The notes beneath the pieces were generated by a model that was not told the DNA's origin, ran no database searches, and saw only the letters and a program-made list of their open reading frames with translations. Of a stretch of DNA of 64,000 bases, positions 37,423 to 45,743 are shown piece by piece (position 1 is the stretch's first letter; every line of letters starts with the position of its first letter). The translations under genes were made by a program, and so were the position numbers. Source of the stretch: Clostridium sp. AT4. GTDB taxonomy: Bacteria; Bacillota; Clostridia; Lachnospirales; Lachnospiraceae. Where the stretch lies: assembly GCF_001517625.2 (NCBI RefSeq), contig NZ_LN999826.1, positions 62,001 to 126,000 of the forward strand, written 5' to 3'.

Positions 37423-38013
37423 TTATTCCAGAGGATTCTGGGAAAGCACATGAAGCTGGTCAGTAATGATTTTTTCGGTCAGCCGCGCCATCTGAACCGG
37501 CGTTTCCTTAAGACCGGTCTTCAGCCAGTGCTGCACCAGCCCCAGGCAGCCGGAAACGATGAAGGCGAAGTAGGCGTCAAATACTGCGGTACTTTCGGTA
37601 CGAACCACTTCCATCCAGTCGTGAAGACATTTATCACGCATGATCTGTTTCATCCGGTTGAGAAAGTTCAAATCTCCATTTTCTCCCAGGAGAATTTCTA
37701 CCAGAGACGCATTTTCATATACCAGCGTATACACCTCATGGAAAATATTAAAGGGGCGGTCTAAAAGCTCTTCAGCCCGGTGCTTTTGGATCACAGAGTT
37801 TAATTTTCCAAGGAGCTCAGTTTCTGTCTGTTCCAGAAGATCAAACACATCTTTATAATGAAGATAAAAGGTTCCGCGGTTTAAGTCTGCCATTTCCGTC
37901 AGCTCCCGGACGGTGATATCCTGTATACGCTTTGTTTTTAACAGAGAAATAAGACAGTCTTTTAATTGTTTCCGCGTTTTGCGGATTCTTCGGTCGATCA
38001 GTTCTGTTCCCAT
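37423..38013 (-). CDS. TetR family transcriptional regulator
   Basis: 196 residues from 38013, the ATG 8 nt after AAGGAGG; the ATG at 38019 is only 2 nt from the SD. The N-terminal helix-turn-helix (about 5-52) reads DITVRELTEMADLNRGTFYLHYKD, and the C-terminal helical domain is of the TetR_C_33/7 type common in clostridia. It is divergent from the choline-binding/MMPL operon and is the probable local repressor; the shared intergenic region has repeated TAATGAACATA elements flanking the promoters. Confidence 0.87.
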   Translation of the reverse strand: MGTELIDRRIRKTRKQLKDCLISLLKTKRIQDITVRELTEMADLNRGTFYLHYKDVFDLLEQTETELLGKLNSVIQKHRAEELLDRPFNIFHEVYTLVYENASLVEILLGENGDLNFLNRMKQIMRDKCLHDWMEVVRTESTAVFDAYFAFIVSGCLGLVQHWLKTGLKETPVQMARLTEKIITDQLHVLSQNPLE

Positions 38014-38048
38014 TTTCATAACCTCCTTATGTATGGGATTTTGTATAA

Positions 38049-38160
38049 TAATGAACATAAAAAAACGAATATGTTGATTAACGTACATTGAATGTGAAAT
38101 CAATCATTGTTATTTTAAACATTCATTAGTATAATCTATTATAGTTAAGTAATGAACATA
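38049..38160. promoter_or_regulatory. Candidate TetR operators between divergent genes
   Basis: The 11-bp element TAATGAACATA occurs twice, at 38049-38059 and 38150-38160, on either side of the plus-strand promoter, and a perfect palindrome ACATTGAATGT lies at 38085-38095. The region is AT-rich and between the TetR gene and the gene it probably controls. The binding of the regulator is inferred. Confidence 0.45.
38107..38135 (+). promoter_or_regulatory. Promoter of the choline-binding/MMPL operon
   Basis: TTGTTA (38107-38112), a 17-bp spacer and TATAAT (38130-38135). The leader would be about 85 nt and includes the second TAATGAACATA copy. Confidence 0.7.
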
Positions 38161-38226
38161 TGTCAATTATCGTTCACAGAGTTGAGAAAATAAACATGAC
38201 CAGCAAAGAATCAGGAGATCGGTTGT

Positions 38227-39030
38227 ATGAAAAAATGGAAGAGTATCAGGTTGATGTGCCTGATCGGGGCGGTTCTGCTTCAAATGGAAAATATGGATGC
38301 GCTGGCGGCAGAGCCGGGAGGTTCTGATCCGGGATGGATCTGTCTGGATGGAAATTGGTATTGGCAGAAAGCGGATATGACAGCAGCCACAGGCTGGCTT
38401 TCAGCTGGAGGAAGAACTTACTATCTGAGGGAGGACGGGGTCATGGCGACCGGATTTCAAAAGGTAGGAAATGAGTGGTATTATTTCCATGAGGACGGTG
38501 GAATGAATCTGGGAGATCTGGAGCTTGATAATGCGGTATATACCTTTTCGGCAGAAGGTGCTCTTACCGGAGCCTCATGGAAGGAAAATACGGGAGGAGG
38601 AGCCTATTTTGCAGGCTGCTATGATACGCAGGGGCAGATTTTGTTTGAGTATTTATGCGATGAAAAGCGGGATCAGTATTTTGACGCCAGACCGGACCGG
38701 GAACATGAGTATGACGGGGATATGCATACGTCCTATGACCGGTATGCGGGCTTAAAAATGGATGTAAAGCTGAACCGGATTGCGGCTGCCCGCCTTAAGG
38801 AGGCCATGGAAAATGGGTATGCAGATGGGAAAAACAGCACTTATAAGGAGCTTTATATACGAAATTGTGAGGATGGGGAAGCTGCTTTTGATAAAATCAT
38901 GGATGTGCTGGAAAAACAGTACAGCAGAGGAGAAGCTTATCAGGATACGCTGGATTATTATCGGTATTTGGGTATGGCCCATTATGAGGCGGACGGACGT
39001 CACTGGTTTATGGTGGTACTGAAGCGCTGA
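38227..39030 (+). CDS. Secreted protein with choline-binding repeats and CAP-like C-terminus
   Basis: 267 residues. A signal peptide (about 1-28, ending near ALAAEP) precedes three or four choline/cell-wall-binding repeats (about 35-100: GWICLDGNWYWQKAD, GWLSAGGRTYYLRED, GFQKVGNEWYYFHED). The C-terminal part (about 175-267) resembles a CAP/SCP domain: LNRIAAARLKEAM at its start and YYRYLGMAHYEADGRHWF near its end; this match is by pattern and uncertain. It is the first gene of the MMPL operon and would be wall-attached. Confidence 0.7.
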   Translation: MKKWKSIRLMCLIGAVLLQMENMDALAAEPGGSDPGWICLDGNWYWQKADMTAATGWLSAGGRTYYLREDGVMATGFQKVGNEWYYFHEDGGMNLGDLELDNAVYTFSAEGALTGASWKENTGGGAYFAGCYDTQGQILFEYLCDEKRDQYFDARPDREHEYDGDMHTSYDRYAGLKMDVKLNRIAAARLKEAMENGYADGKNSTYKELYIRNCEDGEAAFDKIMDVLEKQYSRGEAYQDTLDYYRYLGMAHYEADGRHWFMVVLKR

Positions 39031-39066
39031 ATGAAATGAACCCCGGGATGTTAGGAGCAGGATCAA

Positions 39067-41274
39067 ATGAAGGAGAAATTGAAATTCGTACATAAAAAGA
39101 AAGAGAAGCAGACAGAGAATGGCTTGACGGAACGGTTGTCTGTCCGCCTTGCCCGCTTTATTTTAAGAAGGCAGAAATGGATTGAAAGCATATTTGTGGC
39201 AGGATGTGTTTTTTCCTTTATTGCAATGCTGTTTGTAAATGTGAATTACGATCTGACCGAATATCTGCCAAGGGAGGCGGCATCCCGTATTGGATTGGAC
39301 CGTATGGAGGAGACGTTCGGATATCCGGGAACCGCACGGGTGATGGTAAAGGATGTAAGTCTTTATGAGGCGAAGCAGTATAAGGATCAGATAGAGGCTG
39401 TGGACGGAGTGGATCAGGTACTCTGGTGTGATGCTGCCGTTAATATTTATGCAGGAGAGGACTTTATCTCCATGGATGACATAGAGGATTACTATAAGGA
39501 TCGCTGTGCAGTAATGGATATTACTTTTGATGAAGGAGATACGGCCAAGAGAACTTCCCGTGCTGTGGATGAGATCCGGGATCTTTTAGGGGAAAAGGGC
39601 TGCTATACCGGGATGGCCGTGCAGAACAAATCCTTAAAGGAAAATATAGAAAGCGAAATGCAGCTGATCATGCTGGTAGCGGTGATCATGATTTTTACGA
39701 TCCTATGTATTACCACGGCCGCCTGGTCCGAACCGTTCCTGTTTTTGATCGTTATGGGCGTTGCCATTCTTTTAAATCAGGGAACCAATATTTTTCTAGG
39801 AACTGTATCCTTTCTTACCAACAATGTGGCTATGGTGCTGCAGCTTGCAACGTCCATGGATTATTCCATTTTCCTGTTGGATGCATTTGAAAGGGAGAGG
39901 AAAAAGGGGCTGGGAAACAAAGAGGCCATGACAAATGCCATTGACGCTGCCATCAACTCTATTTTTGCCAGCAGCCTTACTACCGTAGTAGGCTTTCTGG
40001 CTCTCATATCCATGAAGTTCAGCATTGGTTTTGATATGGGACTGGTGCTTGCAAAAGGGATTGTATTCAGTCTTCTTACTGTGGTATTTTTTATGCCGGC
40101 CATGATCTTGAAGTTTGCAGACTGGAATGAAAAGACGGCTCACCGTCCCTTTCTTCCGGCGTTTAACCGTTTAAGCCGGGGAATTTACCGGTTTCGCTAT
40201 GCGGCCTTGATCATTATGGCTCTTTTGGTGCCTCCGGCTTATGTGGCCCAGGGGATGAATGATTATCTTTACGGAAACAGTGCAGTGGGTGCCAGTGAGG
40301 GAACAAGGGTTTATGAGGATGAGAAGGAGATAGCAGCCATTTTCGGGCGGAGCAATATGCTCCTGGTGATGTATCCAAACACCTCCATGGTGACGGAAAA
40401 AGCACTGTCCGGGGAGCTTGAGGATCTTCCCTATGTAAAAAGCGTCACTTCCATGGCCAATACGCTTCCGGAGGGTATCCCTGAGGAATTTCTTCCATAT
40501 TCTCTTACCAGTGAGCTTCACAGGGGAGATAAAGGCAGGATGCTGGTGTACATCCGTACAAAGACAGAGAGCAGGGAAGCATTTCAGGATACAGGGAAGA
40601 TTGAAGAAATTGTAAAGAAATATTATCCGGAGGATTCTTTTGTGCTGGGAGAAACTCCCTCTACCATGGATATTAAAACCTTTATTACAGCCGATAATAC
40701 ACGCGTAAATATCCTGTCCCTGCTGGGCGTATTTTTAGTCGTCATGTTCAGTTTCCGTTCTCTTTTGGTGCCGGTGATCGTTATGATCCCCATTGAGGCG
40801 GCTATTTTCCTGAATATGGCAATGCCGTATCTGGCCGGAGATACCATGGTATATATGGGATATATCATTGTGAGCAGTATTCAGCTGGGAGCCACTGTGG
40901 ATTATTCTATCCTGCTGACGAACAGCTATATGGCATGCCGAAAAGAGATGGAGAAGAAAAAAGCCTGCATTCAGGCAGTGAAAATGTCGTGTACTTCCAT
41001 TTTTACCTCAGGAACTATTATGATTCTGGCCGGTTATATTATTCATTTTATATCGAATACGGCTGCCATCGGAGATCTGGGGCATCTGATCGGCCGTGGA
41101 GCTCTTTTCAGTGTGATCCTGGTGCTGACAGTGCTTCCTTCCCTTCTTGTTCTCTTTGATTCGATCATTACAAGAAATGAATGGGAACGGATACGAAAGA
41201 AGTTTATGGGAAAGCGGCGTTCTTTGACAGACAGCAAAATGGAAGGAATGGAGGCGAAGAGCAATGAAAATTAG
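39067..41274 (+). CDS. MMPL/RND family exporter
   Basis: A 735-residue, 12-helix transporter. The two halves each carry an MMPL core with an Asp-Tyr-Ser in the fourth helix of the half: SMDYSIFLLDAFERE and ATVDYSILLTNSYM. Large extracytoplasmic loops (about 65-195 and 400-540) follow helices 1 and 7. MMPL proteins export lipids or other hydrophobic molecules using the proton gradient; in Firmicutes the substrates are mostly unknown. The 3' end overlaps the next gene by 11 bp, which suggests a partner relationship with that secreted coiled-coil protein. Confidence 0.88.
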   Translation: MKEKLKFVHKKKEKQTENGLTERLSVRLARFILRRQKWIESIFVAGCVFSFIAMLFVNVNYDLTEYLPREAASRIGLDRMEETFGYPGTARVMVKDVSLYEAKQYKDQIEAVDGVDQVLWCDAAVNIYAGEDFISMDDIEDYYKDRCAVMDITFDEGDTAKRTSRAVDEIRDLLGEKGCYTGMAVQNKSLKENIESEMQLIMLVAVIMIFTILCITTAAWSEPFLFLIVMGVAILLNQGTNIFLGTVSFLTNNVAMVLQLATSMDYSIFLLDAFERERKKGLGNKEAMTNAIDAAINSIFASSLTTVVGFLALISMKFSIGFDMGLVLAKGIVFSLLTVVFFMPAMILKFADWNEKTAHRPFLPAFNRLSRGIYRFRYAALIIMALLVPPAYVAQGMNDYLYGNSAVGASEGTRVYEDEKEIAAIFGRSNMLLVMYPNTSMVTEKALSGELEDLPYVKSVTSMANTLPEGIPEEFLPYSLTSELHRGDKGRMLVYIRTKTESREAFQDTGKIEEIVKKYYPEDSFVLGETPSTMDIKTFITADNTRVNILSLLGVFLVVMFSFRSLLVPVIVMIPIEAAIFLNMAMPYLAGDTMVYMGYIIVSSIQLGATVDYSILLTNSYMACRKEMEKKKACIQAVKMSCTSIFTSGTIMILAGYIIHFISNTAAIGDLGHLIGRGALFSVILVLTVLPSLLVLFDSIITRNEWERIRKKFMGKRRSLTDSKMEGMEAKSNEN

Positions 41275-43489
41275 AAAAAGACAGATGATGGCAGCTGTTC
41301 TTGCAGCTGTGGTTACAGCCGGAAATGCGCCCCTGTCCTATGGCGCTCCGGCTGCAGTGGAAACGGATGAGACCATGTATGTGAATCTGGATGTTTACGG
41401 AAAGGCTCAAAAGGTAAATGTAGTAAAGAGCTGCAGTTTAAACGGCGTCACAGATTTTACAGATTATGGAAATTATCTGGCAGTGGAAAATATGTCAACT
41501 CAGGATGAACCGCAGCTGGGAGAGGGGGAAGTGGTCTGGAAGCTTCCGCCGGATCGCAGGGAACGCTTTTACTATAAATGTACGCTGGATCAGGAGCAGA
41601 CAGCGCTTCCGTGGAATTTTGATGTGTCCTATAAGCTCAACGGGGTTCCCACAGACGGGGAAAAGCTGGCCGGAGCTTCCGGGCTGGTGGAAATTCACAT
41701 AAAGGCTGAGCCTAATGAACAGGCAGATCTGTATTACCGTAATAATATGCTTTTGCTGGTGGCAGTTCCCGTGGACATGTCCAAGTGCTTCAGCGTGGAG
41801 GCAGAGGGATCTCAGACCCAGAATATGGGGGAGCTTACAGCGGTTGTATTTACAGCTCTTCCGGGGGAAGAGGGGGATTATACGGTGCGCATCGGTTCGG
41901 ATTCCTTTGAGACAACGGGAGTCATCATGGCAATGACGCCGGGAACGGTGGAGGATCTGGAGCATATTAAGGATTTAAAAGAGGCAAAGGATACCTGGCA
42001 GGATGCGGGAGATGAACTGTATGATAGCTTAGAGCAGATGGCTCAGTCCATAGAGGATATGAGGGGCGGAGTTGATCAGATGCAGTCCGGCCTGAATGCA
42101 GCAGAGAATGCAAGGCAGAAATGGAGCAGCTCAAAGGACGCCATACTGGCAGGAAACGATCGGTCACTGGAATCCCTCAGGGCTATGTCCGGCCAGCTGG
42201 AAACCCTGGTGCCTCATCTGCAGACGGCAAAGGAAGAGGCAGAGATCGTACATAAAAGTATGGGCGACATTGTGGGAACACTGGGAGAGATGCAGGAGCC
42301 TCTGGGAAAGCTGTATACAAGACTGAGAAATATTAAGAGCAGTACGGCTTCGATGGGAGAACAGCTGCCGGATCTGAGAGACGATCTGGGTTATCTGATA
42401 GAAACGAACGCATCTTTTCAGGTGCAGACCACAGAGGCTTTGGAGGCTCTGGGACAGCTGATTGGGGAGCTGGAGGAATATGATGATGAGGCCTTGGAAA
42501 TAGAAGTGCCAGAGATTGAAATTCCAGAGGCTCAGGGAGAGGAAGAGTTAGAGGAACCGGAAGCTTCGGAACCGGAGGGCTCAGAGAAACCAGAGGAGTC
42601 GGAGGAGCAGGAGAAGCCGGAGGGCTCAGAAGAACCGGAGGCACCGGACGCTTCGGAACCAGAGAAAGACGAAAACTTGGAAATCAATGAGCCTGAGAAC
42701 GAGAATACCGGCAGCCAGACCATCAGCCGTGCGGTTGTTCCAAAGGCACAGATTGAAAAACGAGAGGTGCCTTTTGTGGCTTCTTCAGGCTCCCAGCTGC
42801 AGCAGCTGATGCAGATGCTCCGAAAAATCGACAAAGACAGCCGGAAATTTACCCAGACAGCAGGAAACTTGATGGAGGATATTTCCGATTCTGCCCAGTA
42901 CAGTGCGGATCTGGTGGACAATATGGACTTTCTTATTGAGGATCTTACGGCGCTCCATGATTCGTTGGATACATACTATCCGGATCTTCAGAGCGCATTG
43001 GACGATATGAGTGCACTTACGGAAAGAACCACGGAGGCTTTAAACAGCACTACAGATACCCTGACACTGGTTCAGAATACGCTTAAAGCCTCCAGCGACG
43101 AGATGGATGTGGCAGCAAAAGACAGCCTTATGGCAAGTATGGAGCTTTTAAATAAAAGTCTGAATGTGCTTGACAGTACAGCCGGGATCCGTCGGGCCGG
43201 CCGTACCATGAAGGATGTGATCGACAGCCAGCTTGATAAATTCGATACGGAAAACAGATTCCTGTTTATGGATCCGGACGCGGAAAAGGTATCCTTTACA
43301 TCTTCTAAAAATCCGGAACCCAGAACCCTGCAGGTTGTGCTCCGCACAGATGAGATCAGTTTGGAGAATGAGGAACACAAGACGCTGGACGCAGAAACAG
43401 AGGAGCCGGAGGTAAGTCCTCTGAAACGGATGTGGAACGTACTGGTAAAAATGTGGCGTTCTCTGGTGGACATCTTTAAAAACAGATAG
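41264..43489 (+). CDS. Large secreted coiled-coil protein, probable MMPL partner
   Basis: 741 residues. A signal peptide (about 1-27) is followed by a beta-rich domain (about 35-225; the segments FDVSYKLNGVPTDGEKLAGA and SGLVEIHIKAEP recur in clostridial proteins next to MMPL genes). Long heptad-rich coiled coils (about 235-400 and 505-660) flank a Glu/Pro/Ser low-complexity hinge (about 405-480). The last 25 residues (MWNVLVKMWRSLVDIF) form an amphipathic, possibly membrane-binding helix. This is the general plan of periplasmic adaptors, but homology to known RND adaptors is not evident. Translational coupling to the MMPL gene supports a functional pair. Confidence 0.65.
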   Translation: MKIRKRQMMAAVLAAVVTAGNAPLSYGAPAAVETDETMYVNLDVYGKAQKVNVVKSCSLNGVTDFTDYGNYLAVENMSTQDEPQLGEGEVVWKLPPDRRERFYYKCTLDQEQTALPWNFDVSYKLNGVPTDGEKLAGASGLVEIHIKAEPNEQADLYYRNNMLLLVAVPVDMSKCFSVEAEGSQTQNMGELTAVVFTALPGEEGDYTVRIGSDSFETTGVIMAMTPGTVEDLEHIKDLKEAKDTWQDAGDELYDSLEQMAQSIEDMRGGVDQMQSGLNAAENARQKWSSSKDAILAGNDRSLESLRAMSGQLETLVPHLQTAKEEAEIVHKSMGDIVGTLGEMQEPLGKLYTRLRNIKSSTASMGEQLPDLRDDLGYLIETNASFQVQTTEALEALGQLIGELEEYDDEALEIEVPEIEIPEAQGEEELEEPEASEPEGSEKPEESEEQEKPEGSEEPEAPDASEPEKDENLEINEPENENTGSQTISRAVVPKAQIEKREVPFVASSGSQLQQLMQMLRKIDKDSRKFTQTAGNLMEDISDSAQYSADLVDNMDFLIEDLTALHDSLDTYYPDLQSALDDMSALTERTTEALNSTTDTLTLVQNTLKASSDEMDVAAKDSLMASMELLNKSLNVLDSTAGIRRAGRTMKDVIDSQLDKFDTENRFLFMDPDAEKVSFTSSKNPEPRTLQVVLRTDEISLENEEHKTLDAETEEPEVSPLKRMWNVLVKMWRSLVDIFKNR
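42535..42700 (+). repeat. Glu/Pro/Ser low-complexity coding repeat
   Basis: Within the coiled-coil gene, degenerate units of the form EPEGSEKPEESEE, EKPEGSEEPEAPDASE occur in tandem. Such tracts often vary in length between strains; it acts as a flexible hinge between coiled coils. Confidence 0.6.
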
Positions 43490-43571
43490 AAAAGCAGCTG
43501 ATTTTCTGGTATGCTTAAGAAAGAGCAGGCGGTACTCTCTTTGCACAGCAGTGCCGGAAAGGATGAGCTTC

Positions 43572-44135
43572 ATGGAACTTACAAAACAGGAGAAAACAAA
43601 ATACCGGCTGGCAGCTTCGGTGAAGGAGTGTATGAAGACTGCTTCGGTAGATAAGATAACCGTAAAAAATATTGTGGAAGGCTGCGGCCTTACCCGCCAG
43701 ACATTTTACCGGAATTTTCTGGATAAATACGACTTAATTAACTGGTATTTTGACAAGCTGGTTCTTCAGTCCTTTGAGCAGATCGGCATGGGGCATACTG
43801 TGGGAGAAAGCCTGACACAGAAGTTTGCGTTTATCCGTGCAGAAAAGGTCTTCTTTACGGAAGCATTTCGAAGCGATGACCGCAATTCCGTAAAGGAACA
43901 TGATTTTGAGCTGATCCTTCAGTTTTACAGGGATCTGATCAACCGCAGAACCAGCCGTCCCTTAAGTGAAGAAATACAGTTCCTTCTTGAGATGTACTGC
44001 CGCGGTTCCGTCTATATGACTGTAAAATGGGTTTTAGGGGGCATGAAGGACTCGCCTGAGGAAATGGCTAAAAAGCTGGTAGAAGCCCTGCCCCCCAAGC
44101 TTGCCAGAGTATTTGACGAATTGCAGCTTTTGTAA
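43572..44135 (+). CDS. TetR family transcriptional regulator
   Basis: 187 residues from the ATG at 43572, 9 nt after GGAAAGG; starts at 43551 (GTG) and 43563 are also possible. The helix-turn-helix (about 10-55) reads SVDKITVKNIVEGCGLTRQT followed by FYRNFLDKYDL, as in the DhaS/TetR_C_8 type. It follows the coiled-coil gene by 82 bp, is upstream of the alcohol dehydrogenase gene and ends in a terminator, so it could control either the MMPL operon or the dehydrogenase. Confidence 0.82.
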   Translation: MELTKQEKTKYRLAASVKECMKTASVDKITVKNIVEGCGLTRQTFYRNFLDKYDLINWYFDKLVLQSFEQIGMGHTVGESLTQKFAFIRAEKVFFTEAFRSDDRNSVKEHDFELILQFYRDLINRRTSRPLSEEIQFLLEMYCRGSVYMTVKWVLGGMKDSPEEMAKKLVEALPPKLARVFDELQLL

Positions 44136-44150
44136 CATCTGCATAAACCA

Positions 44151-44170
44151 TTTTGTGACAATTCACAAAA
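44151..44170. promoter_or_regulatory. Perfect inverted repeat TTTTGTGA-N4-TCACAAAA
   Basis: An 8-bp perfect palindrome with a 4-bp centre immediately after the TetR stop. It resembles operators of CRP/FNR-type or Rex-like regulators in form (TGTGA...TCACA), but no such protein is encoded here. It may be the target of the adjacent TetR regulator. Confidence 0.5.
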
Positions 44171-44179
44171 AAGACATAG

Positions 44180-44220
44180 AAAGTGACAGACTACCCTGTT
44201 TGTCACTTTTATTTTTTTCA
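44180..44220 (+). terminator. Terminator after the TetR gene
   Basis: A perfect 9-bp stem AAAGTGACA (44180-44188) / TGTCACTTT (44201-44209) with a 12-nt loop is followed by a long T-rich tract. Confidence 0.85.
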
Positions 44221-44224
44221 GGCA

Positions 44225-44242
44225 CTGTTATAATATTAACAA
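44225..44242 (+). promoter_or_regulatory. Probable Rex operator overlapping an extended -10 promoter
   Basis: The extended -10 element TG-T-TATAAT (44226-44234) lies inside CTGTTATAATATTAACAA, which matches the clostridial Rex consensus TTGTTAANNNNTTAACAA at 12 of 14 defined positions. Rex is an NADH-sensing repressor; binding here would block the polymerase when NADH is low and release it when NADH rises, fitting an alcohol dehydrogenase gene. Confidence 0.6.
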
Positions 44243-44281
44243 ACAGGGAAGATCCTGAGAAAGAAAAGGAGAAGAGGAACC

Positions 44282-45430
44282 ATGGCAAACAGAATTGTAT
44301 TAAATGAAACTTCTTATCACGGTGCAGGTGCAATTGCAGAGATTGCAAATGAAGCAAAGGCAAGAGCCTTTAAGAAAGCATTCGTATGCTCGGATCCTGA
44401 TTTGATCCGTTTTAACGTGACAAAAAAAGTGACAGATGTTCTGGATGAAGCAGGCCTGTCCTATGAGATTTACTCCAATATAAAGCCGAATCCTACGATT
44501 GAAAATGTACAGACCGGCGTAGCCGCTTTTAAGGCATCCGGCGCTGATTATCTGATCGCCATCGGCGGAGGATCCTCCATGGATACGGCCAAGGCCATTG
44601 GAATCATCATTGCAAATCCTGAGTTTGAGGACGTAAGAAGCTTAGAGGGTGTTGCTCCTACCAAGAACCCGTCTGTTCCGATCATTGCAGTTCCCACTAC
44701 AGCAGGAACCGCAGCAGAGGTTACGATCAACTATGTTATTACAGATGTGGAGAAAAAGCGCAAATTCGTATGCGTAGATACACATGATATCCCTGTAGTA
44801 GCAGTAATTGACCCGGATATGATGGCTTCCATGCCAAAGGGTCTGACGGCATCTACCGGTATGGACGCTTTAACCCACGCCATTGAGGGATACACAACAA
44901 AGGGCGCATGGGAGATGACCGATATGTTCCACTTAAAGGCAATCGAGCTGATCTCAAAATATTTAAGAGGCGCCTGCGAAAATACAAAGGAAGGCCGCGA
45001 GGGTATGGCTCTGGGCCAGTACATCGCCGGAATGGGCTTTTCCAATGTAGGACTTGGTATTGTCCACTCTATGGCGCATGCTCTGGGCGCTGTATATGAT
45101 ACACCTCACGGCGTTGCAAATGCCATCCTTCTGCCGACTGTTATGGAGTATAACGCCCCCTGTACGGGAACCAAGTACAGGGACATCGCTATTGCCATGG
45201 GCGTAGAAGGAGCAGAGAACATGAGCCAGGAGGAATACCGGAAGGCTGCCGTAGAGGCTGTAAAGAAGCTGTCTGCAGATGTAGGTATTCCCGCTGACTT
45301 AAAGGAAATCGTTAAGCCTGAGGATGTAGATTTCCTGGCGCAGTCTGCAATGGATGATGCCTGCCGTCCCGGCAATCCAAAGGATCCGACCTTTGAGGAT
45401 ATCAAGGCGCTGTATCAGTCACTGATGTAA
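44282..45430 (+). CDS. Iron-containing alcohol dehydrogenase (FucO / lactaldehyde reductase-like)
   Basis: A 382-residue group III alcohol dehydrogenase. The NAD-binding motif AIGGGSSMDTAKAIG is near residue 97; the metal ligands lie in IDPDMMASMPKGLTASTGMD, ALTHAIEGY, GIVHSMAHALGA and TPHGVANAIL. The sequence is closer to lactaldehyde reductase/propanediol dehydrogenase (FucO) than to the other alcohol dehydrogenase in this window (395 residues). It would reduce lactaldehyde, glyceraldehyde-like or short aldehydes with NADH. A Rex-type operator overlaps its promoter, and it ends with a strong terminator. Confidence 0.9.
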   Translation: MANRIVLNETSYHGAGAIAEIANEAKARAFKKAFVCSDPDLIRFNVTKKVTDVLDEAGLSYEIYSNIKPNPTIENVQTGVAAFKASGADYLIAIGGGSSMDTAKAIGIIIANPEFEDVRSLEGVAPTKNPSVPIIAVPTTAGTAAEVTINYVITDVEKKRKFVCVDTHDIPVVAVIDPDMMASMPKGLTASTGMDALTHAIEGYTTKGAWEMTDMFHLKAIELISKYLRGACENTKEGREGMALGQYIAGMGFSNVGLGIVHSMAHALGAVYDTPHGVANAILLPTVMEYNAPCTGTKYRDIAIAMGVEGAENMSQEEYRKAAVEAVKKLSADVGIPADLKEIVKPEDVDFLAQSAMDDACRPGNPKDPTFEDIKALYQSLM

Positions 45431-45449
45431 CGATCATATCACAGAAAGG

Positions 45450-45485
45450 GGCTCTGGTTTTCAGAAGGAAACCGGAGCCTTTTTA
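45450..45485 (+). terminator. Terminator of the alcohol dehydrogenase gene
   Basis: GGCTCTGGTTT (from 45450) pairs with AAACCGGAGCC (to 45479), with one G-U, and is followed by TTTTT. The T-tract runs into the first Pho repeat. Confidence 0.85.
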
Positions 45486-45509
45486 CATATAATTTACACA
45501 GACTTTACA
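45482..45509 (+). promoter_or_regulatory. Pho box: three TTTACA repeats, 11-bp period
   Basis: TTTACA occurs at 45482-45487, 45493-45498 and 45504-45509, each separated by exactly 5 bp. That is the architecture of Gram-positive PhoP sites (TT(A/T)ACA direct repeats, one per helical turn). It lies 19 bp upstream of the -35 box of a Na/Pi cotransporter gene, where an activator of a phosphate-starvation gene would bind. Confidence 0.75.
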
Positions 45510-45528
45510 TTACCTCAGGGAAACTATA

Positions 45529-45557
45529 TTGACTAGAAATGAAATATCCCGTATAAT
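45529..45557 (+). promoter_or_regulatory. Promoter of the Na/Pi cotransporter gene
   Basis: TTGACT (45529-45534), a 17-bp spacer and TATAAT (45552-45557). The transcript would have an untranslated leader of about 180 nt, which itself holds TGTAAA, the reverse of the Pho repeat. Confidence 0.8.
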
Positions 45558-45743
45558 GAGAATACGTAAACAAAAGGTAAAGAAAATGTAAAAAAAGGGA
45601 AAAGAGGACAGAGACATGGTGGAGCGTATCTGCTGCGGTATACAGGCTATGTCTTATATTTTGTGCCTGTTTTGATGGATAAATGGATATTATCCGAAAA
45701 ACGATATCAAATGTCTCTGAATCTGAACCAAAAAGGAGAAATC

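Noticed and set aside
42535-42700. Tandem repeats as a CRISPR or DNA satellite
   Set aside because: The repeats are degenerate, in frame and code for an E/P/S hinge; there are no spacers.
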